Notes under the pieces: model-generated
Told to the model about the DNA's origin: nothing
The model's input: only the letters and a program-made list of their open reading frames with translations
Database searches by the model: none
Shown: piece after piece, positions 34,535-61,541 of the stretch
Numbering within the stretch: the stretch's first letter is position 1
Layout: every line of letters starts with the position of its first letter
Position numbers and translations under genes: made by a program
Source: Dromaius novaehollandiae
Lineage: Eukaryota > Chordata > Aves > Casuariiformes > Dromaiidae
Assembly: GCF_036370855.1 (NCBI RefSeq)
Contig: NC_088105.1
Location: 9,119,619-9,183,618 of the forward strand
Reading direction: 5' to 3'
DNA: 64,000 nucleotides

Positions 34535-34992
<458 letters not shown>

Positions 34993-37900
34993 CTGCAGAG
35001 ACAGGAAATCACACGGATCAGGTGGCTGCGCCCTCAGTGTGTTTCTCCGTGGAGCTGCCGGCACGGCCGGAGCCTCGGCGGGGTGAGGCGTCTGCTGCCT
35101 TGGGGGAGCCGGCCCACGGCCGCGGGCCCCCGGCGTACGGGCCGCCCTGCTGCCGCGGCGCGGCGTGCTGCATGCAGCCCGAAATACGTGCCCAGGGCCT
35201 CCGTGACTCACCTGGGACGGGCTCCAAGGGACGGGCAGGGCCGAGGAGCATTTCTGCGGCATGACATAAGGTTTTCCTCTCCCTCGGGGAGGGAGAGGTG
35301 CCGCCGAGCGGCGGGTTTCCGGGGGAAGCCCTCGCGCGGGAGAGGTGCCTGCGAGGGGCAGCTCCAGAAACGGCCTGGATGCTGCTAATTTATGTTTCTC
35401 TCTGCAAGCGAGCGTAGCCCTGAGCTGGCCACACGTAACCGGCGGGTTTTCTTTTGAACGCACGTGTGGGAAACGTGATGGAGAGATGTGTAAGTGTCAG
35501 TGGGAGACCGTGTGGGAAGCTCTCGGCTGAGCGGGAGCCAGTGAAAGGCAGTGCTGGGGGGGGGGGTAGTTTTAATCTCGGATAAATGAAGATTTCAGGA
35601 TCTAATATTTTTATTGCTGATTTTCGGCCAACCTGCTGCGCCTTCCACCCTCTGCTCGCTCCAAGGGGAGTTTTGCGGTTGCCTCACCCCCGTACCTGGG
35701 AGAGGACGGTGCTGCCGCTGCTGTCTCCGCCTGAGACCCGTGACCGCGCTGGCCTCGCTCCCCGTGGGCTGCCAAAGAGGGCCTGGGGACTGAAACGCCC
35801 CCGACGCCGTTCCCTCCTCCCGGGCAGAGCAGCCCTGGCGCTGGCTCGCTCGGGAGGACGGACCGGCGGGTGGCTCTGCGGGCTGCAGCAAGGCAGCAAA
35901 GGGTTAAACCTCGGCGCTGGGCGAAGGGAGCGGGTGCTCCCAGGCCTTCCCAGCCGCGCTACGCGCTGCTGCGGGGTTAACCAGCCGCTTCCGTAGCAAC
36001 CCTCCGGCAGCTTGCACAACCCCGGCCTGCAGCCGCTGCCCGCCGGGGCCCTTCGGCTTTCCCAGGGGTCCCCCGGCGCCGCGAGCCCCAAAGCCGCCGG
36101 CTCGGCGAGGCACGGCGCAGGGACGGAGGGAACAGAGCCGCGGCCGCGTCCTGCGGGAGGAGGAAAAGCAGAGCGCCGCTCGCTTAAAACGCCGAGCGTC
36201 CCCACTTTCATCCTCTCGGAGGCTTTTTTTTTTAGTCCAGGTATAGCAAAGGTTAAACTGCAACACAAACAAACAGCGAAGCTTTTCCTTGGCCTGGCCG
36301 GTCGGCGTGAAGCAAGTTTGCCATTTATCCATAAATATCCTGACAGCTCATTATCCAGGCAGGAACACCAGACTCCTACGATACACTTTGCTCCAGAAAA
36401 GAAAAAAACCAGCCCAACCAAACCCCTCAATTTCAGACAAAACAGGATGTATGATTTTATTCCTGCACTGAGATGCTTTATATTTATTGCCTCCGACATT
36501 GTGGGGAGGGAAGGAGGGCCGGACCTTCCTTTTCAACTGGTAATTAATTGTTTGCAGAAAAAATCCCCAAACCCCAGAGCCCTTTGAACTGCTTTAAAGC
36601 AGCGCTGCGGCGGCCCTCGGTGCGGGGCCCGGCCTGGGCCACCTCCCCGAGCCGCTCGCCCAGCGCCCCTTCTCTGGGCGCGTGCATCGCCTTTGTCCGG
36701 CGCATGAAGCGCCGCCTGTGCGCCGCATAAAGGGGCTGTTCAGCTGAAAAAAAAAAGAAAAAACAGGAGGGGAAAGCAGAAAAAGTGGTTTTTCTGAAGC
36801 AGCGGTGCCAGCGGCAGCGGGGTCACCCGAGGCCGCCCGTCCCTGCTGGCCGCGGCTCAGGCGGCCCCTCGGCGCTGCCCGGGTTTGGGGTAGCCGGCGA
36901 AAGGTGGCGGCTGCCCGAGGAGGCATCGGCACAGCAAAACCTGGAGGCTGCCGTGGCCACGCTCGCGTGCCCGCATCCGGCGCGCGGCAGGGCGACCGCA
37001 GGCAGCCGAGGGGGAAGGCAAAGCTCGCAGCAACGTCGGGGCGCGCCCTGACACCGGAGCAAAGCTGGGAGCTGCCCGCGGTCGCTGTGGCAGACGCCTC
37101 AGCACCCCGTTTGCAAGCTGCTCCTCCCAGCAGGCTCCTACGCCTCCCCGATGTCCTCTCTGGCTTAACAAAGCTCCACCGCCTCCTCTTGGCCAGCTGG
37201 AAGCTTAGCTCGGGACAGGCCTCGGGAGCACGGGCTGTGCAAGCACGGCCCCCAGAGAGGGACCCGGGAGCCGCGGCGTCCCTTCTGCGGGGGTCTGATG
37301 TGCTTGCGGGGGGAGAGTGGCCTCAAAACCCCTGGTGCCGTGACTCAGTGACTGCTCACAGCGGAGGTGACGCCCAACTCGCATCCAAACAGACGTTTGC
37401 TTAACGCGGAGGAGACCTAACTTCTCGGATTGACCCAAGGCAACTGCTGAAACGTGCTGCGAAGCAGCAATCGCAGTGCAAACCTGACCGTTTTCCCCTG
37501 TCACTGGCTGCATGCCGGCTTTATACCCCCCTCCACTGGTGGCAGCAGCTATGGGTGACACCAGTGTGAGCGAACGTCTCCCTCGCAGCCCGCGAGCCCT
37601 TTGGTACCACCAGCACAGCCGCGGCGAAGTGTGCGCCCACCAACGGCATCTCTTTTCCCGCTTGCACCTGCAGGCTTAAAGGAAAACGGGAGGAAGTCTG
37701 GCACGAACCGAGCGCAAGTGGCTTCCTTAGCTGTGGTCGCGCGTTACTGTTTCGGAAATGGTGAATAATAACAGTTTTGCTATCGCTCTCCCAGAATCCC
37801 ACAGCAGGTTCAAGAAACCTTTCTCAAATGTTAAAAAAAAAACAAAAAACAACAAGTGCTGAAAACCACCAGGCAGAAACCAAAAGCTAAACTAAAGCTG

Positions 37901-38242
37901 CTGCTTATTCCCACTGCCCTCAAACCTGCCAGACAGAAGCTGCGCGCAGCTACTTCCATCCCCTAATGGGAGCGATTGGGAAAGCTGCAGCTGGGAAGGC
38001 TGGATCACAGGGTTAAAGTGAAACTATTTTGCAAGCCCAACTGCACCGCCGCTGCCCGGAATCTGCTCCAAGATCGCCATCTGCGCGCAGGCGGCCCCGG
38101 GCGCCGGCACTCGGAAGCGCCGCAGGAGGAACGACCGAAAAAACACGGTTTTGGGGGTTTTTTTGGGTTTTTTTCGGGCTTTAAAGGAGCGGCAGCTTCA
38201 TCCCGGCCCCGGCCCCGGGAGCTGCCCCCCGCGCGGACCTAC
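34993..38242 (-). other. KIAA0040: Inferred KIAA0040 5' intron in CpG-rich DNA
   Basis: Spans from the acceptor at 34993 back to the donor at 38242. High CpG, many ORFs on both strands without recognisable content, an 11-nt G run at 35556-35566, and one lower-GC patch at about 36190-36580. The pairing of these two splice sites is an inference from their strength and order. Confidence 0.4.
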
Positions 38243-38243
38243 C

Positions 38244-38620
38244 TGCAGGCCGCCGCCGCCGCTGCTCCGCGCCGCCCCGGGCCCCCGGCCGCTGCAGACG
38301 GGGCGGCGGCGCTGCCGCCTCCGCTCCGCGCCGCCCCCGGCCGCCGGCTCGGCGGGGCGGACCCGCCGCCTGGGCCGGGCCGGGCCGGGCTGGGCTGGGC
38401 TGCCGCCCCCGGCGCCGCCTCCCCGCGCCCGGCCGCGCTTCCCACCGAAATGGGGGGAAAACGGGGAATCCAGGCGGTCGCTGAAATCCAGCCATTCCTT
38501 AGCTGGGGCGGGGGGAGCTGCCCCGCGCCGCATCGCCTCACCGCGGGGTTTTGAACCACCCCGACGGCACTGCCTGAGCTTCTCCCCACCAGCGGCCCCC
38601 CCGGCCAGCGCGGCCTTGCC
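38244..38620 (-). promoter_or_regulatory. KIAA0040: Probable KIAA0040 first exon / CpG-island promoter
   Basis: On the minus strand, CTGCAG|GTAGGT at 38243/38242 is a near-perfect 5' splice site in the densest CpG island of the gap. It lies upstream of KIAA0040 on the same strand, so this is the best candidate for its non-coding first exon and TATA-less promoter. The transcription start is not visible. Confidence 0.4.
38372..38399 (+). other. G-quadruplex motif (six GGG runs spaced by two bases)
   Basis: GGGCC/GGGCT units give six GGG tracts with 2-nt loops, well above the four needed for a quadruplex. It sits in the putative KIAA0040 promoter island. The strand with G runs is the non-template strand for + transcription and the template strand for KIAA0040. 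Confidence 0.8.
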
Positions 38621-41280
38621 GGGAGACCCGGGTGCTGCTGGATGCCCCCCGCTCCCGCAGCGAGGCCGGAGCGGCATCCGCAGCCCTTCGGGGCCCCGAG
38701 CAGCGCGTACCGCCGGCGCGCTGGGCGCTCCCCAAACCCTTAACGGGCGCGAGGAAGCCCTGACTCCGAAGGCGATGAATCACGCCGGCTCCAGATAATG
38801 CCTTTTATTTATTTTTTACTTTTTCCTCCTTCCTCCTCGCGCCCCTCCGGGGCCAGAAACGCTGCTTGGCCCCTGGAGCCCTCCTAAGGGGGGTTTGGAG
38901 CGCTTCAAAGCCGAGCGCCGGGCTGGGGGGGCCGCCGCGTTTCCCAGCAGGCCCGCGGCAAACGGGCAGCTTTTCCCAAGGCCGGGCAGTCCCGCGGGAC
39001 CGCGTGTTTTCCCAGCCCGGAGGAGACGGCTCCCACTCGCTGCTGCTGCCCGGGAAGGAGCCCGTCCGCAGCCAGGCCGCAGCGGTGGGGACGTCGCCGC
39101 CTGCCCCGACTCCCGCTCGCCCGGGCCTGAGCCTCGCGCGAGCAATGGAAACCACCACCGCCGCCCGGGCCGCGCTCCTCGCCGCCCCCCGCGCTCTGCC
39201 TGCCCGCCCGCCCCGAGGAAGCTGCCGCTCAGACGCTAACAATAACGCGGGCTGCCTAAAAATAGCCGCCGCTATTTACTTCGAGAGCGGCAGCAGGCTT
39301 TCCGGCTCCGGAGCGCGGCCCGGCCGGTGGCATGGGGCGGCCCGGCGGGGCGCGGGGTGAGCGCCGGGCGGCCCCCGGCTGCTGGCCGCTCCCCGACCTC
39401 TGACTCTCCGACCGCGGGGTTCTGGAGTTCGGCGTGGCCTCCTCCCCGGGGAGGCTGCAGCTGGGGCAGGGGAGAAGCGGGGCGCGTGATGCAAATCGAG
39501 CGAGGCGAAAGAGGAAAAGCGAGGGTGGCCGGAGGGGAGGGCTCTGCCCGCCGCGGGCCCCGGCGCTCTCGGCATAACGCCGTGAAAGCAGCGTTTGCGC
39601 GGCCGTAGGAACGGGAAAATAACGTGCAATGGGTCGTACACGAGTGAGCGGGGCCGTGGCTGCGGGCAGCAGCACCCGGAGGCCGAGGAGCCCCGGGGGG
39701 AAACCTGGGTGACCGGGAGCAGCAACGCGCCGGGTGGAACTGAATCCCTGTGGGAACGGGCAGCCCGCGGCGGCTCTGGGCTGCAGCTTCCCAGGTCCAG
39801 TCACAGGCCCGACACGCAGAGCTTTAGTTAGCGACCTTGGGCCGAAAGCCAGGCCCCGATGTTTGCCGCTGGACCAAAGTTCGGGGGCAGCGTCGGGGCG
39901 GCCGGGCGCTTGGGTAAGGGGGCCGTGACGCAAGGCTTGGGCGCAAAGCGCGGTGCCGAGGGGCCGGACGTCGCGCCAAGCCCCGAGCGCCTAAAACGCC
40001 AGCGCAGGCTTTCCCACGTGGGCAGAAACCCGGTCACGCTGGGGTCTCGCGGTCCCCTGGGTTTGTCTGGGGCCCGACTGGTCTTTTTTTTGTGTGTTCC
40101 TTTTCCACCCCCCCCCCCCCCCCCAAATTGGAGCGAGAAAGAGAAGTTTCTAAACTGCTGCAAAGCAAATTTCCCCTGTTTTGTCTCTCCGAAATTAAAT
40201 TTAGAAAATATTGCAACTGTCTGGCTGCAGATCTTCTTTCGGGCTTTCTCATTTTGGCTGTGCGTCAAATATTAAAATCGAAGGCGAGGCGGGCTAAATG
40301 AAGCCTGTGTGCTGGAAGAAAGACGGCTTTCCACGGCCTCTGAAATCTGTCCTTGTCACAGATCTTGCTAAACCAATGTTTTTCCCTAGGAACATATTCT
40401 GTCGAAAGTGTGTTTTACCCCAGCAAACTCTCTGGCTGAAATCCCGGTCCCTTGGAATTTGCTTGTGGATGTCGCAGAGCTCTGGGCTGGGATTCTCTCC
40501 CTTTTTGTTTTATCTTGGGTTTTTTTGGTTTTTTTTTTAGGCTCTGCACTCGTGTAAGCTGTGCGACCCATCGCCCAGTGGCCCCTCAGGGGTCCGAGGG
40601 CTTAAACCCCTTGGGGAAAACAAATGCGTGGTTATGCAAGGACAAACTGGTGCTGGGTTTTTGCTTTTTTAGTTTTCTGCTGTCTCTTCAAGGCTGTTTC
40701 GCTTACGCCCTCCCAAATCACTTGCAAATTCTTTGCTCTTACAACCCAGCGGTACTTCGCTGGGAATCGAGACCTCTGTTGTTTTTAAGTTATAAAAGAG
40801 GAAGCTTGCCTTGGCATTAGTTAGTGTGGGGGCGAGTAGGAGGCTGCTTTGCAATTCAGGTTTCAGGGGGTTTCCTTTGCGCTGGGAGCAGGTTTAACCC
40901 CGGGGCCAGGTTTAACTGAAGACTTTAGGGTCTTGCCAGCTGTGCTTTTGGGTCCAAAGTGCTTAAGCTGCGGGGTTTAGCTTCCCCAGGTGCAAGCTGC
41001 CGGGCCTCGGGCCTCGGTGGCTGGTGGGAGCAGCTGCACGGTGCGGGGGCTCGGGAGGATGCGAAAGCGGCCGAGGGGCCGCGGGAGCCGAGCCCGGGGC
41101 GAGCTCCCTCCGCCGGCCGCTTTTGGGGCCTTTTCCCTGCTTTTTTTGCTGCTTTCCCCGGGCTCGTGCGACCCCCTTGCAGGAAGGGCGAGCATCGTTC
41201 GCGGCTCACCCGGCGAGTCCGCTAACGGCCGTAGCGACTCCTCTATTTCTGAGCCGGTTCCTCCGGCTCCTCGCCGCCGC
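38621..41280. other. CpG-rich intergenic region, no gene supported
   Basis: Very GC-rich with CpG clusters at about 38.8-40.1 kb and 41.0-41.3 kb. Long frames exist on both strands, but none shows a signal, a domain or homology I recognise. A MEF2-like CTAAAAATAG is at 39256-39265. A C17 run lies at 40108-40124. Minus-strand AATAAA copies (38804-38813) precede the KIAA0040 promoter island. Confidence 0.55.
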
Positions 41281-41660
41281 GTCAGGGACCAGGCACACCA
41301 GGCACTCCTTCGGATTCTTTTATTAATGTATAGAAAATGCATTAAAAAAAGGAACTATACATAGCCTAAGAGCGGTCAGGACTAAAAATACTAGTTAACA
41401 ATGGTTAACAAGCGTCGATCCCATTCTCCAAGCTACGTTTTCGTTACAGGGTGGGGAGGGTTGTTTAATATATTATTTATTTATATTATTTATTTCTTTA
41501 TGCATTTATTTATTTATTCATTTTTACTCTTCCCCCGCCCCCAGTTTGGTTGAACTGATTTCTGCTTTAGCTTGTCAGCATCTGTCCAAGGGATTTCATT
41601 GCCTCCGTTGTTCCTTTTTGTTTGTGGGGTTGTTGAATTTTTGAAGCAATAAATGCAATT
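41281..41660. other. AT-rich island with polyadenylation-like signals on both strands
   Basis: An abrupt AT-rich stretch between two CpG-rich blocks. On the minus strand AATAAA (41318-41323) is followed about 20 nt later by a GT-rich TGGTGTGCCTGG. On the + strand AATAAA is at 41648-41653. Between them lies an ATTTA-rich stretch (41462-41525). It looks like the 3' end of one or two transcripts, but no coding sequence was identified for either. Confidence 0.35.
41462..41525. repeat. (TTTA)-type AT-rich simple repeat
   Basis: Imperfect TTTA/TTAT repeats with many ATTTA pentamers on the + strand. It may be a simple repeat, or an AU-rich element if transcribed from the + strand. Confidence 0.75.
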
Positions 41661-43612
41661 GCAGTGTCCTCACCCCGCCGAGGAAGCGCCAGAGCCGGGC
41701 GAGCGGCGGGTTTGCCCGCCGGGGCTGCGTGCCGCGGAGGGCCTGGGGCTCGCCGCCTCCCGGGCAGGGGTGTCCTCGCGCTGTCCCTCGCCTTGCCCAG
41801 AGCCCTTTCCCTTCGGAAGAGCCGCGTCCGCTCCCAGCCCGGATGGGTGTCTCGCAGCCCTCGGCTGGGCGGACGGGACCCGGTGTCATGGGAGTCAGTG
41901 GGCGTAAGCAGGGAATTAAAGGGTTTTTTGGGGTATGAGCTTGTTGCTGGGCCTCTTCCCTTCACCAGACTAGTCATTGATAAATGCCTTGTTAAGGCGG
42001 CTTTACTAAAAGCAGCTCTTCCTTTCCAGCCTTCCTTCTTTGGTTACGTTTTAAGGAGGTGAGCAGAGGTGGGCTTAGAGATCGAGCAGGAACGGAAACG
42101 GGGGAATTAAACTTGGGGAAAGAGGTGTAAAAGTCCCCTGGCGTTCCCGCGTGTTTAATATTCCCATTTCCGTGTGTCAGCAGGTGGGACTGCGGACAGA
42201 GGTGCTGAAATTACTGGAGGCGAGTTGTGTCGGCGAGCTCCTGGCCGCGGTTGCACTTCGCAGTGCCGGTAAGCGCGGTGCCTGCCCCGGCCTGCCTGGG
42301 AGCTGCTGGCCGTGCAGACGAGCTCGGCAGCAGCCTCCCACCGCCCGTTTCCTCGCTTGTGGGTTGGGAAAGCAGCCGAGCATCAAAATGCTCCTCACCG
42401 AGCTGAACGCTGCCGGTTGGTTTTAGTGGGCTTTGCTGGCGAGGGAGTAAGATAGCTCCTAGGCTCTAATGCTTCCTTCGGCTGCTGAAGCAGGAAGGTC
42501 TCCCATCCTCAGGGACAAGCAGGGCTTTGGGTTAGAAAGCAGAGGTGGCTTTGGAGGCCGTGGGGGTCCAGGGCACGTGCCGTGCTCTGCTGGGAGAAAG
42601 ACCAGACGTGCTGCTCCCTGTTGACGCTTTGGGATTTGACATCTTGCATGTGGCAGTGTAGTTTGGGTGGTGGTTTCTGGTTCGTTTTGGGGCTTGGTCC
42701 GAGCTGGGGGCCTGGCCTTGCAAGCTGGATGGGCAGAAGAGCCACCAGGGAGTTTGGAGATGATTCAAGTGCAGGAGCTAAGGTCTCTGGAGATGAACGT
42801 GGCACAGGAGCCAGCTTCATCTTTGGTGGCTTTCCAGCCTGTTGCCAAGATCTCATTCAGTTTGACAGCTAAGCTAATGAGGGACAAAGACCTATTTGTT
42901 CTGGTTGGAGAATTAGGAGCTTGCCCAACCAGTGATGGAGTGTAAAAAGAGACTGTATTTAATCACTTGGCCATTCTGCAGCATTAATATTAAGCACAAA
43001 TATGCTTGAAGTCAGCGGCAGGAACTTTATCCAAAAAACATTTATCAGGCAATGCTGAAAAACAAATTTCTGAAAAAAATTCATCTTGTTTATGGGCCAT
43101 GCAAATGAGGCACAATGAGCAAAATGAGTAGGTTGTCATTGCTAATTGTTTGCCTAGACTTTGCTTGGGTTATCACCATGAGAACAAAACCACAACGTGC
43201 AGGCATCTTCCCTTAAACCATTTTAGAAACTGTGTTTCACCAAGGTAATGAATGCAACACCCTGGTGCTCTCAGTGTGAGATTAGGGTTGCAGCAATAGT
43301 GTTGTCCAGGTAAAGGTGGCCCCTGACTCCTCAGGAAGGCGATGCTGGATGCCTATGGAAGGAAGCAGAGCAAGGAGAACTGCAAGAAGAATCAGGAAGG
43401 AGCCAGGGCTTCTTGCTGCTAACTTCCCTATTTGTTTTTCTGGAAGGACCCGTCTCAGCCTATAATAAGACTGGGAGGTCAGACATTATCTCCAAGTGTG
43501 TCCTTCTGCCTTGATGATGGAGTTCTGGCAACTGGGTGCTCTCATCCTGGCTACAAGACTTATAAAAGGGATGAGCGACATCAGCAGGGAGGGAGGAACA
43601 TATGACAGGAAA
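41661..43612. other. Intergenic DNA between KIAA0040 and TNR
   Basis: CpG-rich at first (to about 42.3 kb), then average composition. No coding gene seen. An AT-rich block at about 42950-43200, with the octamer ATGCAAAT at 43099-43106, looks like a possible conserved regulatory element. Confidence 0.5.
43561..43570 (+). promoter_or_regulatory. TATA-box-like sequence
   Basis: TATAAAAGGG is a perfect TATA-box match on the + strand, but no + strand gene follows. Probably chance, or the start of an antisense transcript beneath the TNR 3' region. Confidence 0.2.
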
Positions 43613-43618
43613 TTTATT
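43613..43618 (-). terminator. TNR: Candidate polyadenylation signal of TNR
   Basis: First minus-strand AATAAA found after the TNR stop, giving a 3' UTR of about 2.8 kb. Mammalian TNR has a long 3' UTR, so the distance is reasonable. No decisive downstream element. Confidence 0.35.
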
Positions 43619-46418
43619 TAAAGAATTATCAGCCTTTTTTGAAGGTCTTCTTTTGAAACTCCTGGAAAAACAAGGCTGATGATAGAAAGCTCCTTCTGGG
43701 TTCTGATATGGATGTATGAGGTTGTGATTTGGTCGAGCGCATTTTTTGATTTTCTGCTTTTGTTTTATACTTATGAAAAAGAGAGAGGTTTCTTCCCTTG
43801 TGCTTGACAGTGAATGTTGAGTTCCCGTATTTCCACTGGGTAGATAAGCAAACCACATCGGTCACCCATGCTGAACCACTTTCTAAAACAGGAAATGAAT
43901 ACCACTGACTGTCAGTCTCTGGTCCTAGTTATAACCACTGGACTACAGGGCTTTTGTTAGCACACTTCTTACCTATAAACTCTTGGTCGTATTCGGAAAA
44001 TATTACTGTGCAGATCTACTGGGGGGCTTCTTATGTTTTGATCAGTTCTGCCTGTTGCTTCTTGTTGGCTTTTGGGGCCTAAAATGAGGCAGGCTGCTCA
44101 GCAAGCGTGAGATGCTGCCATCTGTGACACTGGCTGTATCCTATGAGAGATCCCGTTTTCTTCATCCTCTTTGATCCATTCCTCAGTCAGATGGTTTGCT
44201 TGATGCCTGATTTGACACCGATGGGCTGTAAGAAGAGATGCCTCACTTACGTGAGGTGCTGCTGAGCTACAGCATCCTTCCTCCAGGTCAGACTGTCCAT
44301 GTCAGCTTGTAAGCTCACCACTTGAAGGGTTCAACCTTGTATCTAATCCTGACCTCTGGGTTAGCTATGTTTTTGTGTGCCGGGACATGGCATGGATAAG
44401 TAAGCTGCATTTCCTGCTTAATGTCCTTCAGCTCCACATCAGTGGTGAGTAACATCAGAAAACCTAGGAGTATGACTATGAAAGAGACACTGGCCTGAAC
44501 TATAAACCACTGCAAAGATGCCTTTATGTTGCCTTTTGGAAGTGCTTCTTAAGACAAAGCAGCTTCAGTGTGACAAAATCGAAAAGCAGTGTTTTGCATT
44601 TGTAGCGCTCCCTCGGCTGTGAACCCAGATACGAGCTGCATTGTACTTGCACATAAGACTCAGAAGTGGGGACAAGTCCTTTCTCCTAGACCAGGCCAAC
44701 TACAATGCACAGCATTGATCAGAGCCCTCAGCAGAGAGGACTAAATCCAGCGTGATGTTTGTTTGTGGTAAGTGGAAGCGGTGCCAAAGACAGCAGAGCA
44801 CAGAGGGAGCTCTCCGAAGGGTCTAGCTTCTTTAAGAAAGGAGAAGTAAAGGACAGGAAGAACAAACTTATCGGTTCTTTCCAGGGTCTCAAAGTGCTGT
44901 ACAAATCTTAATGGACTAGGCCTTCCTTCAAGGAAGGGAAACAGCTGAATTTCCCGTTAGAGAGATGATACCAAGGCACTGCAAATTTGTGTCCCTCTTG
45001 CGATCACAGCGAACAGGGATGGTGCAGGAGCAGGAAGGGAATGGGCATTTCTCAGCTTGCACTTCTCTTCCCTCGACGGCATCATCACCGTTCCCCCCAC
45101 GCGCAGAGAGGTCCGTGAGTCTGGCTCCTGGGCTGTGCCGATGACTGCCACATACTCTGCTGGCTTCCAGCTGGACCGTAGCCATCTGGTAACTCCTTTG
45201 GTTGCTGGCCTTTCTCTGACACTCTTTGGTTTGGGACCAGCTACCTCTGTGGGAGACAATGTGGTGGCATATAAAAATAGTAGAAGAAATGGGTCCTAGT
45301 TAGACGTAAAGGCTGCAGGAAATGTTTTTTCTCCAGAGTCGTCTGATTTGTCTCCTTTCCTCTCCCTCGAGATAAACATAACCCAGATAAATACCATGCA
45401 CCATAAGCGTGATGAGCTCAGCTCACAGAGGAGAGGAGTGGATGATGTTTCAAGTGCTCCTGGCTGGTAGAACAGCTCTCGGTCTATACTGTCTGCTCCT
45501 CTACACTGCATCTACAAGAGGATGACTTTGGCTGTGATGGACTATGTGCTGGTGGGGTTAACGCGTGAACTGTGGGCTCTAGAATTCGTCTGCCTATGCC
45601 GATGGTCTCCATGCCCTCCCGGTGGGATCTACACTAGCCAAAACTCTGTACGTGTTGCCTCGTGTTCTCGTCCTCACTTTGTCTGCGCCCATACAGTGCC
45701 TACGCGGAGGGAGAGGGATAACCAGGCTGTGCACCCTTGGCCAAAGGGAGAGAGAGGCTTCCCACCTGCTGGAAGAGTTGGTGTTTGTGGGGTGACGGGA
45801 AGCTCCCCGTCGGAGCGGAGGGAGGGAGGCAGGAAGAGGACTGGTGTCCCTGGCCACTCTTACAGGGTGGAAACGGCTGCATCAAGATCCCGGGGGTGAA
45901 GGTTTCTGCCACGTGGCCTGAGAGTCTGACAGGTCTCAGGCTGCAGGGAGGTGGCCTGTCCAAAGAGAGGTCTGCCCTGCGCTGTGGCCAGGCCTGTCCC
46001 CATCAGGGTTGCTGGTGAACAGGGGAGGGCACTCGGAGAGCAGGGGAGGGGTGCCACAGCAGAGACGGTGGTGGTAGGGCAAGTGAAATGCTTCTGACAG
46101 GGGTTGCTGGGGATTTCTAAGTCTTTTAAAAAAATATCAAAAATCTGTCTCTCTTTCTCTCTTTCTTTTCATGTTAAGGGCAAGAGTTTTGGGGTAGGGA
46201 GACTGGAAATTTGGTATTTCTCTGGGACTGATGCAAAGCAATGAGGTCTTTCCTTTCCCACAGCCTTTACTTGTGCCGTGGTTCCCTCCAGGACTCGTGA
46301 GGGGCAGGTTGCTATCTCAGAGGAGAAGGATTTTTTTTTATCCCTTTTCATATTATAAAATACAAACGAATGACAGAAAAGGTCAGGTGGTGGGAAGTGG
46401 GAGAGGGGTCCTGCGGAC
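43619..46418 (-). other. TNR: Putative TNR 3' UTR
   Basis: Non-coding sequence after the TNR stop on the minus strand. It contains an unrecognised 66-codon minus-strand frame with a hydrophobic stretch (44315-44515) that starts at TTG, not ATG. Confidence 0.4.

Positions 46419-61541
<15,123 letters not shown>

Noticed and set aside
35684-36499. 271-codon minus-strand frame
   Set aside because: Falls inside the inferred KIAA0040 intron, with composition driven by GC content. No signal, domain or homology.
38151-38798. 215-codon plus-strand frame in the CpG island
   Set aside because: Pro/Ala/Arg-rich product of CCG and GCC repeats, with similar-sized frames on the opposite strand. Typical chance ORF of a CpG island.
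39256-39933. 225-codon minus-strand frame
   Set aside because: No recognisable domain. Ends near AATAAA copies at 38804-38813, but no splice or codon evidence supports a gene.
40990-41364. 124-codon plus-strand frame with a hydrophobic stretch (AFSLLFLLLSPGSC) and dibasic sites, resembling a small prohormone
   Set aside because: The hydrophobic part is not at the N-terminus. No known peptide family matches, and the frame overlaps the AT island and a minus-strand polyadenylation-like signal. Not supportable without transcript data.
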